The translations under genes were made by a program, and so were the position numbers. Of a stretch of 32,199 bases of DNA, positions 29,292 to 32,199 are shown piece after piece. The stretch lies in NCBI GenBank assembly GCA_003213275.1, contig QCNH01000009.1, forward strand, positions 1 to 32,199, written 5' to 3'. The notes beneath the pieces were generated by a model. That model worked only from the letters and a program-made list of their open reading frames with translations, searched no databases and was not told the DNA's origin. Source of the stretch: Prochlorococcus sp. AG-424-M03. GTDB taxonomy: Bacteria; Cyanobacteriota; Cyanobacteriia; PCC-6307; Cyanobiaceae. The stretch's first letter is position 1. Each line of letters begins with the position of its first letter.

Positions 29292-29963
29292 TTAGTTATC
29301 TATAATAGGTTCAAATTCTCCTTGTCCATTCAACTTTGGATATTCTTTAGATGATTTTTTATAATTCGCAGCTAATTCTGGGTAACACCATTCAAAAAGT
29401 GTTTTTTGATATTCATCTATATTTAAACCTTCTCCATCAGCGGGCAATATTTCTTTATGTTTTCTTTGGCGAATAGCTTCAAATAATAATATGGAAGCAG
29501 CAACTGAAACATTTAGGGATTGAACCATCCCTCTCATAGGTATGAAAATTGATTGATCAACCATTGATATAAGTTCATTACTTAATCCCCATTTTTCTGC
29601 TCCTAAAACAAAACATGTATTTTGAGAATAATCAAAATTTCTATAATCGACTGATTCACTATTTAGACTAGTTCCATACAATTTAAAACCCTTATTCTTT
29701 AAATCAGATATAGCAGTGATAGCGTTTTCATGATTATTTAGTTTTACCCATTTTTGACTACCTTGGGCTGTACTATTAAAAGTTTTAACTGCATTTGTTT
29801 TGCTAATAAAATTTGCTTCGAAAACCCCAGCCGCATCACAAGTTCTTAATATCGCAGATAGATTATGAGGTTTATTGACATCCTCAACTAAAACAGTTAA
29901 GTTTTTCATTCTGCAATCTAAAACACTTTTGATTCGTTCAAATCTTCTTGGCGAAATATACAT
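29292..29963 (-). CDS. trmH: SpoU-class tRNA (guanosine-2'-O)-methyltransferase, TrmH-like
   Basis: NKPHNLSAILRTCDAAGV, CFVLGAEKWGLSNELI, IPMRGMVQSLNVSVAASILLFEAIRQR. Confidence 0.93.
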   Translation of the reverse strand: MYISPRRFERIKSVLDCRMKNLTVLVEDVNKPHNLSAILRTCDAAGVFEANFISKTNAVKTFNSTAQGSQKWVKLNNHENAITAISDLKNKGFKLYGTSLNSESVDYRNFDYSQNTCFVLGAEKWGLSNELISMVDQSIFIPMRGMVQSLNVSVAASILLFEAIRQRKHKEILPADGEGLNIDEYQKTLFEWCYPELAANYKKSSKEYPKLNGQGEFEPIIDN

Positions 29964-30029
29964 TTATAATTTTTTTACACCTTTAAATTATATTCAAAAA
30001 ATATTTATTACCTATTAAATCTCTTGGTT

Positions 30030-30035
30030 TATAAT
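30030..30035 (+). promoter_or_regulatory. candidate -10 box upstream of the 67-aa small protein
   Basis: TATAAT 25 nt before ATG 30060. Confidence 0.35.
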
Positions 30036-30059
30036 ATTTTGGTACTTTGGATAAACTCA

Positions 30060-30263
30060 ATGGCATACATAGAATGGGACTATACGGTAATCACAAGTAT
30101 GATAGAAAAACAAGGATGGGATTTGCCTGAGCGAGAATCTGAAGAATGGAATAAATTTAACGATGAATTAGTTGAAAAAATGAGAGGTGTTGGACTTGTT
30201 TTTGAGAAATATTGTAAGTTTACTCCTGATATAGGAGAAGGAGTTCATCTTTTAGATGACTGA
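30060..30263 (+). CDS. small conserved hypothetical protein, 67 aa
   Basis: MAYIEWDYTVITSMIEKQGWDLPERESEEW...; ATG start preferred to the track's 30024, which is upstream of a TATAAT box. Confidence 0.7.
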   Translation: MAYIEWDYTVITSMIEKQGWDLPERESEEWNKFNDELVEKMRGVGLVFEKYCKFTPDIGEGVHLLDD

Positions 30264-30460
30264 TAATAAATAGTTTTAAACCATTGATGTATCCCTTAAT
30301 CAATGGCTTATTAGTTTATAAGATAATATAAATTTTCTTAATTAGAACTGGTAATTATTAAGGCTTTATAAAGCTTGTACTTTTAAAAGTTTATTCGGAC
30401 TAGATAATTTTCTTTTTATCTCACAAAAAAGTTATTTAAATTCTATATTTGTATAAAAAT

Positions 30461-30853
30461 ATGAAAAATAAATTAACCTTTTTATTCGATGGTGGATGTC
30501 CACTTTGTTTGAGAGAAACAAATTTTCTAAAAAAAAGAGATATCTCAAATCAAATTGCATTTGTAGATATTAATAATAAAGATTATGATCAAAACCTTTT
30601 TAATGACATCTCATATTCAGAAGCCATGTCCAACCTGCACGGGATACTGGAAAATGGTGAAATTATTAAAGGACTAGACGTTCTTGCTTATTCTTATGAA
30701 TTAATTGGTTTGGGTTGGGTTTATTATCCCCTGAAGATTAAATTCTTATCTTCCATATTAAGACTGGTTTACAGATATTGGGCTAAATATAGACTTCAAA
30801 TGACAGGTCGATCCGATATTGAAAAATTTTGTACGTCTCAATGTGAACAATAA
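30461..30853 (+). CDS. DCC family (DUF393) thiol-disulfide oxidoreductase
   Basis: LTFLFDGGCPLCLRETNFLKKRD N-terminal DCC motif; ATG 30461 preferred to the track's TTG 30449. Confidence 0.88.
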   Translation: MKNKLTFLFDGGCPLCLRETNFLKKRDISNQIAFVDINNKDYDQNLFNDISYSEAMSNLHGILENGEIIKGLDVLAYSYELIGLGWVYYPLKIKFLSSILRLVYRYWAKYRLQMTGRSDIEKFCTSQCEQ

Positions 30854-30855
30854 AT

Positions 30856-31092
30856 ATGGAAAATATTGACGTAGACAGAATAATAGAAATGTGTTGGGAG
30901 GATAGAACACCCTTTGAAGCCATTGAGTATCAATTTGGTTTAAAAGAGGAAGATGCAATAAAAATTATGCGTCAAAACCTTAAACCTAAATCATTCAAAG
31001 TCTGGAGAAAGAGAGTTTCTGGAAGAAATACAAAACATATGGAGCTTAAAGATTCAACTAGATTTAAATCTACTCATAAAAGAAAATTATAA
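30856..31092 (+). CDS. DUF2805 / TIGR03643 family protein
   Basis: RIIEMCWEDRTPFEAIEYQFGLKEEDAIKIMRQNLKPKSFKVWRKRVSGRNTKH; starts 2 nt after the DCC stop. Confidence 0.88.
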   Translation: MENIDVDRIIEMCWEDRTPFEAIEYQFGLKEEDAIKIMRQNLKPKSFKVWRKRVSGRNTKHMELKDSTRFKSTHKRKL

Positions 31093-31095
31093 ATT

Positions 31096-31227
31096 TTGAA
31101 ACATCTTTCTACTAAAACTTGTCCTGTTTGCAATAGGCCTTTTGATTGGAGAAAAAAATGGAAAAACTGTTGGGATGAAGTTATCTACTGTTCAAAAAGA
31201 TGCAGTAACAGGAAGTCGCAAAGATGA
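31096..31227 (+). CDS. DUF2256 family small Cys-rich (zinc-ribbon-like) protein, 43 aa
   Basis: Hand translation from [46 protein letters not shown]; below the ORF-track size cutoff. Confidence 0.9.
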   Translation: MKHLSTKTCPVCNRPFDWRKKWKNCWDEVIYCSKRCSNRKSQR

Positions 31228-32199
31228 AACAAGTATCAATTATTTTTCCGAATCAACTTTTTCGAGAAAGCTCAATCTTAAAAATAAAATGTGAAATTTT
31301 AATTTTGGAAGATTCATTATTTTTTGGAAATGATAAATTTCATAAATTAATTAACCATAAAAACAAGTTAGTTTTTCATAGAGCATCTATGATCGCTTAT
31401 AAAAAATATTTAGAAATATCTGGCTTTAAAGTTTTATATATCGAAAACAAGAATAATATTTCTACAGTTGATTATTTATCAGAATTTATTAAAGATAAAT
31501 ATCAGAAAATAAATGTCATTGATCCGCATGATTTTTTAATAATGAAGAGGATTAATAATTTTGTTGAAATTAATAATTTAGACTTAAATGTTTTGCCCTC
31601 TCCTATGTTTATGAGCAGTGAAAATTTAAAAGAGTTATTTGAATCAAATACAAAAAAACCTCTTATGGGAAGATTTTATGAAAATCAAAGAAAGAGTCAA
31701 AAGATATTAGTTAATCCTGATGATACACCTGAGGGAGGTAAATGGAGTTTCGATGAAATGAACAGAAAAAAATTACCAAAAAAAATAAATATACCTGATA
31801 CCCCTAAATTATCAAAAAATAAATTTGTAGTTAATGCTGAAAAGTCATTAGCCAATTTTGATATTGAGTTTATTGGAGAAAGTAATAATTTTTTATATCC
31901 AACTAACTTTGATGAGGCAGATGAATGGTTAGATGATTTTTTTAAACATAGATTTTTCTTATTTGGAGATTATGAGGATGCTATTTCTAGAGAAAATTCT
32001 TTTTTATGGCATAGTTTACTTTCTCCTCTTTTAAATAGCGGCTTATTAACTCCAGATGAAGTAGTAAAAAAAGCATTACTTTTTGCAAAAAATAATAATG
32101 TTCCCATTAACTCTTTAGAGGGTTTTATTCGTCAAATTATTGGATGGAGAGAATTTATTTGCCTTGTCTATAAGAAGTATGGAACAAAGATGCGAAACA
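31224..32199 (+). CDS. FeS-BCP/CryPro-type (PhrB-like) cryptochrome/photolyase family protein, truncated by window end
   Basis: Hand translation: [20 protein letters not shown]...[22 protein letters not shown]...[31 protein letters not shown] overlap with the DUF2256 stop; no stop before the window end. Confidence 0.9.
   Translation, partial: MKQVSIIFPNQLFRESSILKIKCEILILEDSLFFGNDKFHKLINHKNKLVFHRASMIAYKKYLEISGFKVLYIENKNNISTVDYLSEFIKDKYQKINVIDPHDFLIMKRINNFVEINNLDLNVLPSPMFMSSENLKELFESNTKKPLMGRFYENQRKSQKILVNPDDTPEGGKWSFDEMNRKKLPKKINIPDTPKLSKNKFVVNAEKSLANFDIEFIGESNNFLYPTNFDEADEWLDDFFKHRFFLFGDYEDAISRENSFLWHSLLSPLLNSGLLTPDEVVKKALLFAKNNNVPINSLEGFIRQIIGWREFICLVYKKYGTKMRN

Noticed and set aside
30758-30958. 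66-aa minus-strand ORF across the DCC/DUF2805 junction
   Set aside because: Antisense to two recognised families; Leu/Phe-rich frame expected by chance.
1-32199. CRISPR arrays, transposons, prophage or defence islands
   Set aside because: No regularly spaced repeats, transposase/integrase genes or known defence genes seen; content is core genome.

Overview
The window is a dense, AT-rich, streamlined cyanobacterial chromosome segment. Protein content (PipX/PipY, SepF, DUF1823, Mqo, LrtA/HPF) and the very low GC point to a high-light-clade Prochlorococcus; this is an inference, as no search was run. I call 38 protein-coding genes. They are almost all housekeeping: der, pipX-pipY, sepF-proC, recO-deoC-hpf, lipB, an acyl-CoA ligase, pdhC, queA, cysK plus two metB-like genes, rpsD, yidD, murE, a C-DES-like lyase, an ArsM-like methyltransferase, nfu, mqo, lepA and trmH. 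No tRNA, rRNA, CRISPR or transposon was recognised. Two loci deserve follow-up. (1) The right-end operon, about 30461 to the window edge, encodes a DCC thiol-disulfide protein, a DUF2805/TIGR03643 protein, a 43-aa DUF2256 Cys-rich protein missing from the ORF track, and an FeS-BCP/CryPro-type cryptochrome-photolyase cut off by the window end. Junctions are tight, the last with an ATGA overlap, and the operon sits behind an unusually long, palindrome-rich intergenic region. (2) A self-contained minus-strand unit at about 23932-24257 has a TATAAT -10 box, a GTAGC-N4-GCTAC palindrome (also a GTAN8TAC NtcA-consensus match) at the predicted transcript start, an anomalously GC-rich leader, a triple-repeat DUF4278 mini-protein, and a strong intrinsic terminator. 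A tandem-hairpin leader in front of sepF is a third candidate.
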